From assembly GCF_003112775.1 (NCBI RefSeq), contig NZ_BFCH01000009.1, positions 62,001-126,000 on the forward strand: 64,000 nucleotides of DNA. Direction: 5' to 3'. The position numbers and the translations under genes were made by a program. Below, one piece after another: positions 16,603 through 25,393 of this stretch (the first letter of the stretch is position 1; each line of letters begins with the position of its first letter). This DNA is from Mycobacterium montefiorense. Its GTDB lineage: Bacteria > Actinomycetota > Actinomycetes > Mycobacteriales > Mycobacteriaceae. The notes beneath the pieces were generated by a model, which did not search any database, was not told the DNA's origin, and was given only the letters and a program-made list of their open reading frames with translations.

Positions 16603-17790
16603 ATGCCAAACAGCCAGCCGGCCAAGCCACTTGACGGTTACCGGGTTCTCGATTTCACGCAGAACATCGCCGGGCCGCTGGCTGGACAGATCATGGCCGA
16701 CCTCGGCGCCGAAGTCATCAAGGTCGAGGCACCCGGTGGCGAGGCGGCCCGGCACATCGTCGCGGTGCTGCCCGGGCGACCACCGCTGCCTACGCTGTTC
16801 TGGCCGCACAACCGGGGCAAGAAATCGGTGGCGGTGGACCTGACCGACGACGAAGCCAAACAGCAGATACTGCGCCTGGTCGACACCGCAGACGTCGTGC
16901 TGGAGGGCTTTCGCCCCGGAGTAATGGAACGTATGGGACTGGGCCCCAACGAGTTACGCGCCCGCAACCCCAAGCTGATCTACGCGCGCCTGTCCGCGTA
17001 CGGCGGCAACGGTCCGGAAGGCAGCAGGCCGGGCGTCGACCTGATGGTTGCCGCCGAGTCGGGCATGACCACCGGAATGCCCACACCGAGCGGCAAGCCG
17101 CAGATCATTCCGTTCCAGCTCGTCGACGCCGCCAGCGGCCACGTGCTGGCCCAGGCGGTGCTGGCCGCGCTGCTGCACCGCGAGCGCCACGGCGTGGCCG
17201 ACGTGGTGCGCGTCGCGATGTACGACGTAGCGGTGGGCCTGCAGGCCAGCCAACTCACCATTCATCTGAACAAGCCCAGCGAGCAGCCCAAGCCGAAGCC
17301 GGACGCGGCACCAACTACCAAGAAGCGCAAGGGTGTTGGCTTTGCCACCCAGCCATCGGATGCCTTCAAGGCCGCCGACGGGTACCTGGTGATCAGCGCG
17401 TACGTGCCCAAGCACTGGGCCAAGCTGTGCGAGATCATCGGCCGGCCCGACATGCGCGACGACGAACGGTTCATCGACCAGCGTTCCCGCGCGGTGAATT
17501 ACCACGAGTTGACCGAGGAACTCGAGTCGGCGCTGGCCGCCAAGACCGCCGCCGAATGGGTTGGGCTGCTGCAAGAAGGTGGCTTGATGGCTTGCCTTGC
17601 CTACACCTGGAAGCAGGTGGTCGGCACCCCGCTGTTCACCGAGAACGAACTCGCTCTCACGGTCGGCAGTGGTGCCGATGAAATCACGGTGATCCGCACG
17701 CCGGCGCGCTACTCCAGCTTCGACGCGGCGGCCGCCGATCCGCCGCCGGCTCCCGGCCAGCACAACGACACGTTCCTGGCCAAGTCCTGA
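16603..17790 (+). CDS. Class III (CaiB/BaiF) CoA-transferase, Rv3272-like
   Basis: Moves CoA between carboxylic acids in the cytoplasm by a mixed anhydride mechanism. The 395-residue protein opens GYRVLDFTQNIAGPLAGQIMADLGAEVIKVE, the classic family N-terminus, with DLTDDEAKQ and EGFRPGVMERMGLG following; the motif GVDLMVAAESG contains the region of the catalytic Asp. Substrate is unknown. ATG 16603 follows GGAAGG. The neighbouring SulP-carbonic anhydrase gene is the same neighbour as in H37Rv (Rv3272-Rv3273). Confidence 0.88.
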   Translation: MPNSQPAKPLDGYRVLDFTQNIAGPLAGQIMADLGAEVIKVEAPGGEAARHIVAVLPGRPPLPTLFWPHNRGKKSVAVDLTDDEAKQQILRLVDTADVVLEGFRPGVMERMGLGPNELRARNPKLIYARLSAYGGNGPEGSRPGVDLMVAAESGMTTGMPTPSGKPQIIPFQLVDAASGHVLAQAVLAALLHRERHGVADVVRVAMYDVAVGLQASQLTIHLNKPSEQPKPKPDAAPTTKKRKGVGFATQPSDAFKAADGYLVISAYVPKHWAKLCEIIGRPDMRDDERFIDQRSRAVNYHELTEELESALAAKTAAEWVGLLQEGGLMACLAYTWKQVVGTPLFTENELALTVGSGADEITVIRTPARYSSFDAAAADPPPAPGQHNDTFLAKS

Positions 17791-17797
17791 TTTATTG

Positions 17798-17823
17798 CAT
17801 GGGCATTCTTTGAATTGCCCATG
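17798..17823 (+). terminator. Hairpin after the CoA-transferase gene (no T-run)
   Basis: CATGGGCA and TGCCCATG form a perfect 8-base stem around a 10-base loop, 7 bases past the stop at 17790. There is no T-run, as is common for mycobacterial stem-loops; it could end transcription or serve as an operator. Confidence 0.45.
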
Positions 17824-17876
17824 AAAGAGGCGGTTGTCAACGCCGGTGTAGCTGGCTTTCTTTGAGTTGTCGATGA
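17803..17876 (+). repeat. Imperfect 22-base direct repeat before the SulP-carbonic anhydrase gene
   Basis: Positions 17803-17824 and 17855-17876 (GC-TTCTTTGA-TTG---ATGA) agree at 18 of 22 bases with a 52-base period. The first copy overlaps the hairpin above. The rest of 17791-18063 shows no gene, only a ribosome binding site (GGAGGAG) just before the ATG at 18064. Role unknown. Confidence 0.4.
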
Positions 17877-18063
17877 GTTAGTGGCCGTATATCGAGGCAA
17901 TTGGGCAACCGGAGAAAGGTTCCTCACACGAACTACCCGCAGGCGGCGCAATGTCCTGCCGTTCGCTGATTTGAGCTGTCTTGGCGCCAGCACCGCGTAC
18001 GCTCGCATTGACACACGACGTTCTACCGGTCATAAAGAGTCGTCAAGCCGGAGGAGTCGACTT

Positions 18064-20316
18064 ATGAACGCGCCTAGCAGCAATATCGGGGAAACGGCCA
18101 AATCCGGGTCGTTTCTGCAGAATCTGCGCCACGACGTTCCCGCCTCGCTTGTCGTATTCCTTGTGGCGCTGCCACTTTCGCTGGGCATCGCGATCGCCTC
18201 CGGGGCCCCACTGGCCGCCGGTTTGATCGCCGCCGTGGTTGGCGGCATCGTCGCCGGCGCACTCGGCGGGTCCTCGGTTCAGGTCAGTGGCCCGGCTGCC
18301 GGTCTTACGGTCGTGGTCGCCGGGCTGATCGACGATCTGGGCTTTCCGATGTTGTGCCTGATGACCATTGCCGCGGGTGCACTGCAGATCGGGTTCGGTC
18401 TGAGCCGGATGGCCCGCGCCGCGTTGGCAATTGCTCCAGTGGTCGTGCACGCGATGCTGGCGGGTATCGGTATCACCATCATGTTGCAGCAGGTTCACGT
18501 TCTGATGGGTGGATCGTCACATAGTTCGGCATGGCAAAACCTCGTTGCACTGCCCAATGGCATCCTTCATCACGAACTGCACGAAGTGATCACCGGCGGA
18601 ACGGTCATCGTCATCTTGCTGCTGTGGTCACGGCTACCCGCCAAGGTCCGGATGATTCCCGCCCCGCTGGTCGCCATCGTAGCGGCGACTGTCCTGGCCA
18701 CCGCGGCAGGACTGGATGCCGATCGAATCTCCTTGTCGGGCAACTTCTTCGACGCCCTCAACCTGCCCCATATCGCTGGAGCAACCCCGAAGGGCAGGCC
18801 ATGGATCGACGAGACCAACGACATCGTCGTCGGCATCCTCACGATCGCGCTGATCGCCAGCGTCGAATCCCTGTTGTGCGCAGTCGGTGTCGACAAGCTG
18901 CACGATGGCCCCCGTACCAACTTCGACAAGGAGATCATCGGTCAGGGCACCGCAAACGTGGTGTCCGGATTGCTGGGCGGGCTGCCCATCACCGGTGTCA
19001 TCGTGCGCAGTTCGGCCAACGTGGCCGCCGGCGGGCGCACCCGGATGTCAGCGGTGCTGCACGGTGTATGGATTCTGCTGTTTGCCTCGCTGTTCACCGA
19101 ACTCGTCGAACTCATCCCCAAGGCCGCCCTGGCCGGACTGCTGATTGTGATCGGCGCCCAGCTGATCAAGCTGGCTCACATCAAACTCGCCTGGCGGACA
19201 GGCAATTTCGCGGTCTACGCCATCACGATCTTGTCAGTGGTCTTCCTCAACCTGCTCGAAGGTCTAGCCATTGGACTGGCGGTCGCGATCGGCTTCCTGC
19301 TGATCCGGGTGACGCGCGCCCCCGTCTCGGTGCAGCCGGTTGGCGGCGAGGAGTCCAAGCAGTGGCGGATCGATATTGACGGCACGCTGAGCTTTTTGCT
19401 GCTGCCCCGATTGACCAAAGCGCTCGCCTCGGTGCCCCAGGGATCCGAGGTAACCCTGAACCTCAACGCGGACTACATCGACGACTCCGTTTCCGAAACG
19501 ATCGAGGATTGGCAGCGCGGCTACCAGGCGCGGGGAGGAGTCGTGGCCATCCTCGAGACGACGCCCGCGACGCTGCACAACGCGCACGCCAGTCCACCGA
19601 AGCGTCACTTCGCCTCGGACCCGATTGGACTGGTGCCGTGGCGGTCGGCCCGCGCACATCACCAAAACAATGGCGACGCTTCCATTCTCGATCGTGTCGA
19701 TGAGTACCATCGCAACGGATCCGCGGTGTTACATCAGCACATTTCCGGGCTCAAGGGTTCACACGACCCGTATGCGCTATTCCTGACCTGCGCCGACTCA
19801 CGTATCCTCCCCAACGTCATCACCGCGAGCGGCCCCGGCGACCTCTACACCGTGCGCAACTTCGGCAATCTGGTGCCGACCGGCGGGGGCGACCGATCGG
19901 TGGACGCCGCACTCGAATTCGCCGTCGACCAACTCGGCGTGCGTTCGGTTGTCATCTGCGGACATTCGTCATGCGCCGCCATGAAGGTGCTTCTCGACCA
20001 GAGCTCCGAACCAGCCACCACACCGATGGGCCAGTGGCTCGAATATGCGAACGAGGGTCGCGACGCCTTCCAGAATCACCATCCGGCACGCAGGACCGCG
20101 GAATCCGTCGCCTACCCGGAGGTCGACCAGCTGAGCATCGTGAACGTCGCCATCCAGCTGGAAAGGCTGACCGGCCACCCGGTCCTGGCACCCGCGATCG
20201 CTTCCGGCGATGTGCAGGTGGTCGGCATCTTCTTCGACATCGGAACCACCAGGGTGTACGAAGCGACACCCCGCGGCATCGTGTGCCCCGAGGAGCCAGT
20301 CAGGCCACCAGCTTGA
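18064..20316 (+). CDS. SulP anion transporter fused to beta-carbonic anhydrase (Rv3273-like)
   Basis: A 750-residue fusion. The N-terminal part (residues about 15-420) is a SulP/SLC26 permease with about ten or more helices, including PLSLGIAIASGAP and QVSGPAAGLTVVVAGLI. A short STAS-like linker region follows, and the C-terminal 200 residues are a beta-carbonic anhydrase with zinc ligands Cys576, His634 and Cys637 and the Asp578/Arg580 dyad (CADSR, HSSC). It probably imports bicarbonate or another anion and converts it with CO2 at the inner face of the membrane. ATG 18064 follows GGAGGAG; an open frame back to 17881 lacks similarity. Confidence 0.9.
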   Translation: MNAPSSNIGETAKSGSFLQNLRHDVPASLVVFLVALPLSLGIAIASGAPLAAGLIAAVVGGIVAGALGGSSVQVSGPAAGLTVVVAGLIDDLGFPMLCLMTIAAGALQIGFGLSRMARAALAIAPVVVHAMLAGIGITIMLQQVHVLMGGSSHSSAWQNLVALPNGILHHELHEVITGGTVIVILLLWSRLPAKVRMIPAPLVAIVAATVLATAAGLDADRISLSGNFFDALNLPHIAGATPKGRPWIDETNDIVVGILTIALIASVESLLCAVGVDKLHDGPRTNFDKEIIGQGTANVVSGLLGGLPITGVIVRSSANVAAGGRTRMSAVLHGVWILLFASLFTELVELIPKAALAGLLIVIGAQLIKLAHIKLAWRTGNFAVYAITILSVVFLNLLEGLAIGLAVAIGFLLIRVTRAPVSVQPVGGEESKQWRIDIDGTLSFLLLPRLTKALASVPQGSEVTLNLNADYIDDSVSETIEDWQRGYQARGGVVAILETTPATLHNAHASPPKRHFASDPIGLVPWRSARAHHQNNGDASILDRVDEYHRNGSAVLHQHISGLKGSHDPYALFLTCADSRILPNVITASGPGDLYTVRNFGNLVPTGGGDRSVDAALEFAVDQLGVRSVVICGHSSCAAMKVLLDQSSEPATTPMGQWLEYANEGRDAFQNHHPARRTAESVAYPEVDQLSIVNVAIQLERLTGHPVLAPAIASGDVQVVGIFFDIGTTRVYEATPRGIVCPEEPVRPPA

Positions 20317-20323
20317 CCGAGAC

Positions 20324-20770
20324 CTAGCCGTCCACACCCGGAAGGCGGACGACCTGAAGGAAGAATTCGTCGATCTGGCGCACCGCGTTGATGAATTGGT
20401 CGAGGTCGACGGGCTTGGTGACGTAGGCATTGGCGTGCAGCTTGTAGCTGCGCAGGATGTCTTCCTCTGCCGAGGAGGTGGTGAGCACCACGATCGGGAT
20501 GCCAGCAAGGTCGGCGTCGGACTTCACCTTTTCCAGCAGCTGGCGACCGTCGTACTTCGGCAGGTTCAGATCCAGCAGGATCAGATCCGGCCGCGGCGCG
20601 CCCTCGAACTGACCGCGCCGGTAGAGAAAGTCCAGGCCCTCTTCCCCGTCGTGCGCGACATGCAGCCGATTCTGGAACTTGTTGTGATCCAACGCTTCTT
20701 TCGTGATGAGCTCGTCTCCGGGGTCGTCCTCGACAAGCAGGATCTCGATCGCTCGACCAGCTGGTGTCAT
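20324..20770 (-). CDS. Single-domain response regulator (CheY/Rcp1-like)
   Basis: A 148-residue receiver domain without output domain. LLVEDDPGDE provides the acidic pocket, Asp67 in LILLDLNLP is the predicted phosphoacceptor, and VLTTS and VTKPVDLDQF supply the Thr/Ser and Lys switch residues. Proteins of this kind pair with phytochrome-type histidine kinases. ATG 20770 follows GGAAGGAG and overlaps the kinase stop by ATGA, implying translational coupling. Convergent with the SulP-CA gene, only 7 bases apart. Confidence 0.88.
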   Translation of the reverse strand: MTPAGRAIEILLVEDDPGDELITKEALDHNKFQNRLHVAHDGEEGLDFLYRRGQFEGAPRPDLILLDLNLPKYDGRQLLEKVKSDADLAGIPIVVLTTSSAEEDILRSYKLHANAYVTKPVDLDQFINAVRQIDEFFLQVVRLPGVDG

Positions 20771-22353
20771 TGGCACGCTCCTTCCAGGGCGGTTGAGCGT
20801 TCTGCATCCACGGGAACGGAAAGCGTGAACTCGAACCGGGTTCCGTCAACATAGGTCGTGTCGATCGCGACGTTGCCGTCGTGATATTCGACGATCTTTT
20901 TCACCAGCGCCAGGCCAACACCCGTTCCCGGGTAGACCTCGCGGCCGTGCAGCCGCTGGAAGATGACGAAGACCTTTTCGGTGAACTCCTCGGCAATGCC
21001 GATTCCGTTGTCCGACACGGTAAGTAACCACTGGTGAGTATCGGGGCGCAGTTCGCAATCGATGACGACCCGGGGCGATCGATCAATGTGCCGGAACTTG
21101 ATCGCATTGCCAATCAGGTTCTGCCACAACATCGTCAGCAGTGTCGGATCCCCGACGATCCGCGGTAGTGGCTGGCCAGGGCGCACGATCTCGGTGTTGG
21201 ACTCCTCGATCGCGACACCGAGGTTGGCCAAGGCCGCATCCAGCGTCGCGTCCAGATCGACCTCGGTCTGCTTGGCGCCCACCCGGCCGACCCTCGAGAA
21301 ACTCAGCAGGTCGTTGATCAGTACCTGCATCCGTTTGGCGCCGTCGACCGCATAGTTGATGTATTCGATGCCGCGCTCGTCGAGCTGGTCGCCGTATCGT
21401 TTCTCCAGCAACTGACAGAACGAAGCGACCTTGCGCAGCGGCTCCTGCAGATCGTGTGAAGCGACATAGGCGAACTGCTCGAGTTCGGCGTTGGAGCGCT
21501 TCAATTCGATTGCCTGCTCGTCCAATCGCGCCTCCGCCGCCCGCGAGTTGTCGAGCGCCGAAACGATCCGCTGCCGCATGTTCTCGACGTCGATCGCCAT
21601 GTCCCGAATGTCCTTGGGCCGCGGCGGCGGCAAGATGGATTCGGTGAAACTACCCTCGGTGATCCGCCGGCAGGATGCGGCCAGCGCCGCGAGCGGAAGG
21701 GTGATGGCGGCGCGGGTCAGCAGGCCCAGCGTGACGGCGAGACCGAAGAACACCAGCACCACGGCGCCCAGCACCCAGTCCCGCCATGCGGTGATGTCCC
21801 TCAATTCGTCAGTCGCCTGCGCGGACGCCGCGGCGAAATCGGCATTCTGGGTATCGAAAAGTCCACGCAAATGGTCGAATTCGGCCTTCGCGCGATCGGC
21901 GACCCTAGCGTTCGCGACGCCCGGAGAGTTTGGTGTCACGTTCGCGATCAGTGGCTCGGCAGAGCTGGCCCGCCAGATGGCGGCCGCCCTCTCGATCGCT
22001 TCCAGGTCATTGACCAGGTCCATGCGCTGACCGAGCAATCGCCGGATATCTTCGGCCGCTGCGTGTTCGGCGTGCTGCCCGTCGTAGTACGGCGTGAGGA
22101 ACTGCCTATCGGCGGCGATTACGTAGCCTCGCACACCGGTCTCCTGGTCCCGCAACGATGCCTGCAGCTGGAACGCGGCCCGCCGCGCCGGCTGAATCTG
22201 CTCGCTGAGGCTGCGCGCCACGTCGTCGGTGCGATGCAGCAACACCCCGCCCGCGACCGCACCGGCGAGCACCAGCAAGCCCATGCTGAGCAGCACCACA
22301 AACAGCCAGCCCCGAACGGTGAGCTGAGCTCGCCAGTGCGAGTCGGTCAACAT
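20767..22353 (-). CDS. Membrane histidine kinase with CHASE3 sensor
   Basis: A 528-residue sensor kinase. A first membrane helix (residues about 12-35) is followed by an extracytoplasmic CHASE3-like helical domain (DQETGVRGYVIAAD is characteristic), a second helix near residue 195, a HAMP linker, an H-box with His300 (ASHDLQEPLRKV) and an ATPase domain with N, G1 and G2 boxes (NLIGNAIKF, VSDNGIGIA, GTGVGLALVKKI). The HisKA type is the phytochrome-like class. It overlaps the genes on both sides, so all three form one operon. The signal it senses is unknown. Confidence 0.9.
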   Translation of the reverse strand: MLTDSHWRAQLTVRGWLFVVLLSMGLLVLAGAVAGGVLLHRTDDVARSLSEQIQPARRAAFQLQASLRDQETGVRGYVIAADRQFLTPYYDGQHAEHAAAEDIRRLLGQRMDLVNDLEAIERAAAIWRASSAEPLIANVTPNSPGVANARVADRAKAEFDHLRGLFDTQNADFAAASAQATDELRDITAWRDWVLGAVVLVFFGLAVTLGLLTRAAITLPLAALAASCRRITEGSFTESILPPPRPKDIRDMAIDVENMRQRIVSALDNSRAAEARLDEQAIELKRSNAELEQFAYVASHDLQEPLRKVASFCQLLEKRYGDQLDERGIEYINYAVDGAKRMQVLINDLLSFSRVGRVGAKQTEVDLDATLDAALANLGVAIEESNTEIVRPGQPLPRIVGDPTLLTMLWQNLIGNAIKFRHIDRSPRVVIDCELRPDTHQWLLTVSDNGIGIAEEFTEKVFVIFQRLHGREVYPGTGVGLALVKKIVEYHDGNVAIDTTYVDGTRFEFTLSVPVDAERSTALEGACQ

Positions 22354-23534
22354 GTCGCCGTCAGCTCTACCCGGACCACGGCGATGTCATCGGTAAGTCC
22401 GCCGCGCGGCCCGGCGAGTTCCTCGGCGCCGTCGATCAGCGCGTCGACGAACGCCGGACCCTGCAAACCGTTGTGGGTACGCGCCAGTGCGAGCAAGCCG
22501 TCCTCCCCAAGTCGCTTGTTGCCGGTTCCGCAGTATCCCTCGAAGAGTCCGTCGGTGAGCAGCAACAGCCCCTGGCCCACCCGCAGTTCCAGTTCGTGCT
22601 GCGGCCAGTCGTCGGCACGCAGGCCCAGCGCCGGCCCGGCCGGCGGCTCGATCCAGTCCACCGTTCCGCCGCCTTGGCGCAACATACCCGGATGGCCGGC
22701 CCGGATCGAGCTGATGTGGCCGGTGTCGGGCGCAATCTCGAGGGACAGGACCGTCGCGAAGATCCCGGTGTCGGTTCGTTCGGCGCGCAGCACCCGGTCG
22801 AGTTGGTGCATCAATTCGGTGGCGCGTACGCCGGCGAATGTGAGTGCGCGCCAAGCGATCCGCAACGCCGCGCCCAGCGCGGCCTCGTTGGGTCCGTGCC
22901 CGGCGACATCTCCGATCAACACATGCGCGACTCGGTCCGGGGTCTGCACGACGTCGTAGAAGTCGCCGCACAGCAGCGCGTCGGCACGGCTCGGCCGGTA
23001 CCGGGTCACGATCTTGACACCCGGGTTGTCCAGCAGCATCGGCGAGGGCAGCAGGCCACGTTCCAGCAACGCGTTCTCGCGGGCTCGCAGCTGAGTCGCG
23101 TGCAGATCCGCGGCGATGATCTCGACGCGCTTGCGCTCGATGGCGTAAAGGAGCGCGCGGCGCAGCATGTCGGGTTCGACTCGGCCCTTGACCAGGTAAT
23201 CCTGTGCCCCGGCCGCGACCGCGGAGGCGCCGAAGTACTCGTCGTTCAAACCGGTCAGCACCACGATCGGCACCGTCGCGTCGCGTTGGGTGATGCGGTC
23301 CAGCGCCTCGATGCCGCTGGCGTCGGGCAGGTGCAGGTCCAGTAGCACGCAGTCCGGCCGTGCGGAAGCCAGCTCGCGCTCGGCATGTGCCATCGACTGT
23401 GCCCAGGTCACGCGGGTGTCGTCGACCGCGTCGGCAATCAGATCTTCGACCAGTATCGCGTCAGCCCGGTCGTCCTCGACCAAAAGCAAAGACAGTGTCT
23501 GCCAGGTCGCCGCGGGGGTGACTGGGCTAAGCAT
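22347..23534 (-). CDS. Response regulator with PP2C (RsbU/SpoIIE-type) phosphatase output
   Basis: A 395-residue protein: receiver domain (residues about 14-135, acidic VEDDRAD, phosphoacceptor Asp66, Lys in YLVKGRVEPD), a helical linker, and a PP2C-type Ser/Thr phosphatase domain with metal-binding motifs CGDFYDV, IGDVAGHGP and GLTDDIAVV. Such phosphatases dephosphorylate STAS anti-anti-sigma factors, releasing a sigma factor. First gene of the three-gene operon; fadE25 lies upstream on the same strand with 150 bases between, which must hold the promoter. Confidence 0.9.
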   Translation of the reverse strand: MLSPVTPAATWQTLSLLLVEDDRADAILVEDLIADAVDDTRVTWAQSMAHAERELASARPDCVLLDLHLPDASGIEALDRITQRDATVPIVVLTGLNDEYFGASAVAAGAQDYLVKGRVEPDMLRRALLYAIERKRVEIIAADLHATQLRARENALLERGLLPSPMLLDNPGVKIVTRYRPSRADALLCGDFYDVVQTPDRVAHVLIGDVAGHGPNEAALGAALRIAWRALTFAGVRATELMHQLDRVLRAERTDTGIFATVLSLEIAPDTGHISSIRAGHPGMLRQGGGTVDWIEPPAGPALGLRADDWPQHELELRVGQGLLLLTDGLFEGYCGTGNKRLGEDGLLALARTHNGLQGPAFVDALIDGAEELAGPRGGLTDDIAVVRVELTATC

Positions 23535-23684
23535 CTCGCACCCCTTGCCGCCGTCGTGCCCTCGCTCACTCGGCGTTGCGCGTGGCCGCTACATCCCCGA
23601 ACGGCCTGCGCTACGTGAGCTTAGTTGTAGCGCTCGATCCTATTAGGCGGGCTGATTTTCAGGCCAACGGGTACCGGAGAAAGG

Positions 23685-24854
23685 TCAGCGCAGCAACGCG
23701 CGCGACATCACCACGCGCTGAATCTGATTGGTGCCCTCGTAGATCTGGGTGATTTTGGCGTCCCGCATCATCCGCTCGACGGGGAAGTCGATGGTGTAGC
23801 CGGCGCCGCCGAACAGCTGCACGGCGTCGGTAGTGACCTCCATCGCGACATCGGAGGCAAAGCATTTCGACGCCGCCGAGATGAATCCCAGATTCGACTC
23901 ACCGCGTTCGGCCCGGGCGGCGGCGCTGTAGACCATCAGCCGGGCGGCTTCGACCTTCATCGCCATGTCGGCCAGCATGAACTGGACGCCCTGGAAGGTG
24001 CTGATCGACGAACCGAACTGCTTGCGGTCCTTGGTATAGGCGATCGCGGCGTCCACCGCACCCTGCGCGATGCCCACGGCCTGCGCACCGATGGTGGGAC
24101 GGGTGTGGTCCAACGTGGCCAGCGCCGTCTTGAAACCGGTACCGGGATCGCCGATGATGCGGTCACCGGGGATCCGGCAGTTCTCGAAGTACAACTCGGT
24201 GGTCGGTGAGCCCTTGATGCCCAGCTTGCGTTCCTTCGGACCGGCGGTGAAGCCCTCGTCGTCCTTGTGCACCATGAACGACGAGATGCCGTTGGCGCCC
24301 TTGTCGGGATCGGTCACCGCCATCACGGTGTACCAAGTCGACTTGCCGCCGTTGGTGATCCAGGCTTTGGTGCCGTTGAGGATCCAGTCGCCCCCGTCGG
24401 CCTTGGCGCGGGTGCGCATCGCCGCCGCGTCACTGCCGGCTTCGCGCTCGCTCAGGGCGTAGGACGCCATCGCGGAGCCGTCGGCGATCGACGGCAAAAC
24501 CTGTTTCTTCAGTTCGTCGGAGCCGCGCAGGATCAGGCCCATGGTGCCGAGCTTGTTGACCGCCGGGATCAGCGAAGCCGACGTGTCGACCCGGGCGACC
24601 TCCTCGATGACGATGCAGGCCGCGACCGAGTCTGCGCCCTGGCCGCCGTACTCCTCGGGCACGTGCACCGCGTTGAAACCCGAGGCGTTCAGCGCGTCCA
24701 GCGCCTCCTGCGGGAAGCGGGCGTTTTCGTCCACATCGGCGGCGTGCGGAGCGATTTCCTTTTCCGCCAGCGCCCGAATCGCGGCCCGTAATTCCTGGTG
24801 TTCCTCCGGTAATTGGAACAAATCGAAGTCGGGGTGTCCGGCCCATCCAGCCAT
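23685..24854 (-). CDS. fadE25: Acyl-CoA dehydrogenase FadE25
   Basis: FAD enzyme that oxidises acyl-CoA to the trans-2-enoyl-CoA in beta-oxidation. The 389-residue sequence has the family signatures YALSEREAGSDAA (ACADS_1) and QLFGGAGYTIDFPVERMMRDAKI (ACADS_2), and YEGTNQIQRVVMSRALL at the C-terminus. The length is that of Rv3274c. The ATG at 24854 lies 23 bases after purE; whether it shares the purine transcript is not clear. Confidence 0.94.
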   Translation of the reverse strand: MAGWAGHPDFDLFQLPEEHQELRAAIRALAEKEIAPHAADVDENARFPQEALDALNASGFNAVHVPEEYGGQGADSVAACIVIEEVARVDTSASLIPAVNKLGTMGLILRGSDELKKQVLPSIADGSAMASYALSEREAGSDAAAMRTRAKADGGDWILNGTKAWITNGGKSTWYTVMAVTDPDKGANGISSFMVHKDDEGFTAGPKERKLGIKGSPTTELYFENCRIPGDRIIGDPGTGFKTALATLDHTRPTIGAQAVGIAQGAVDAAIAYTKDRKQFGSSISTFQGVQFMLADMAMKVEAARLMVYSAAARAERGESNLGFISAASKCFASDVAMEVTTDAVQLFGGAGYTIDFPVERMMRDAKITQIYEGTNQIQRVVMSRALLR

Positions 24855-24877
24855 CGTGAGATCTCCTAGCCCTCTTG

Positions 24878-25393
24878 CTACTCGCCGGTAACTTTACCCT
24901 GGAGCTCCTGAAGCGCCGCATCCTTGGCCCGCACGCTGTCGGCCAGCTGTTCGGCGAACGCGACGATCCGGGCCTGCAGCGCCGGGTCGGACGATCCGAG
25001 AATCCGCACCGCCAGCAAGCCGGCGTTACGGGCACCGCCGATGGAGACGGTGGCCACCGGAACACCGGCGGGCATCTGCACGATCGACAGCAGCGAGTCC
25101 ATGCCGTCCAGCCGGGACAGCGGTACCGGCACCCCGATCACCGGCAGCGGCGTCACGGACGCGACCATGCCCGGCAGGTGGGCGGCTCCCCCGGCGCCCG
25201 CGATGATCACCTCGATACCGCGGTCGGCCGCGCCCCGGGCGTAGTCGAACATCACGCCCGGGGTGCGATGCGCCGAGACCACCCGCACCTCGGCGGGAAT
25301 ACCGAACTCAGCCAGCGCCTCGACAGCATCCTGCATCACCGACCAGTCGCTGTCGCTGCCCATGATCACCCCGACGCGGGGGTCTTCACTCAT
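24878..25393 (-). CDS. purE: N5-carboxyaminoimidazole ribonucleotide mutase
   Basis: Converts N5-CAIR to CAIR in purine synthesis. The 171-residue class I PurE has the CAIR-binding motif GSDSDW near residues 13-18, SAHRTPG, and [13 protein letters not shown]. It overlaps purK by 4 bases (ATGA), so both steps of bacterial aminoimidazole ribonucleotide carboxylation are translated together. Confidence 0.96.
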   Translation of the reverse strand: MSEDPRVGVIMGSDSDWSVMQDAVEALAEFGIPAEVRVVSAHRTPGVMFDYARGAADRGIEVIIAGAGGAAHLPGMVASVTPLPVIGVPVPLSRLDGMDSLLSIVQMPAGVPVATVSIGGARNAGLLAVRILGSSDPALQARIVAFAEQLADSVRAKDAALQELQGKVTGE

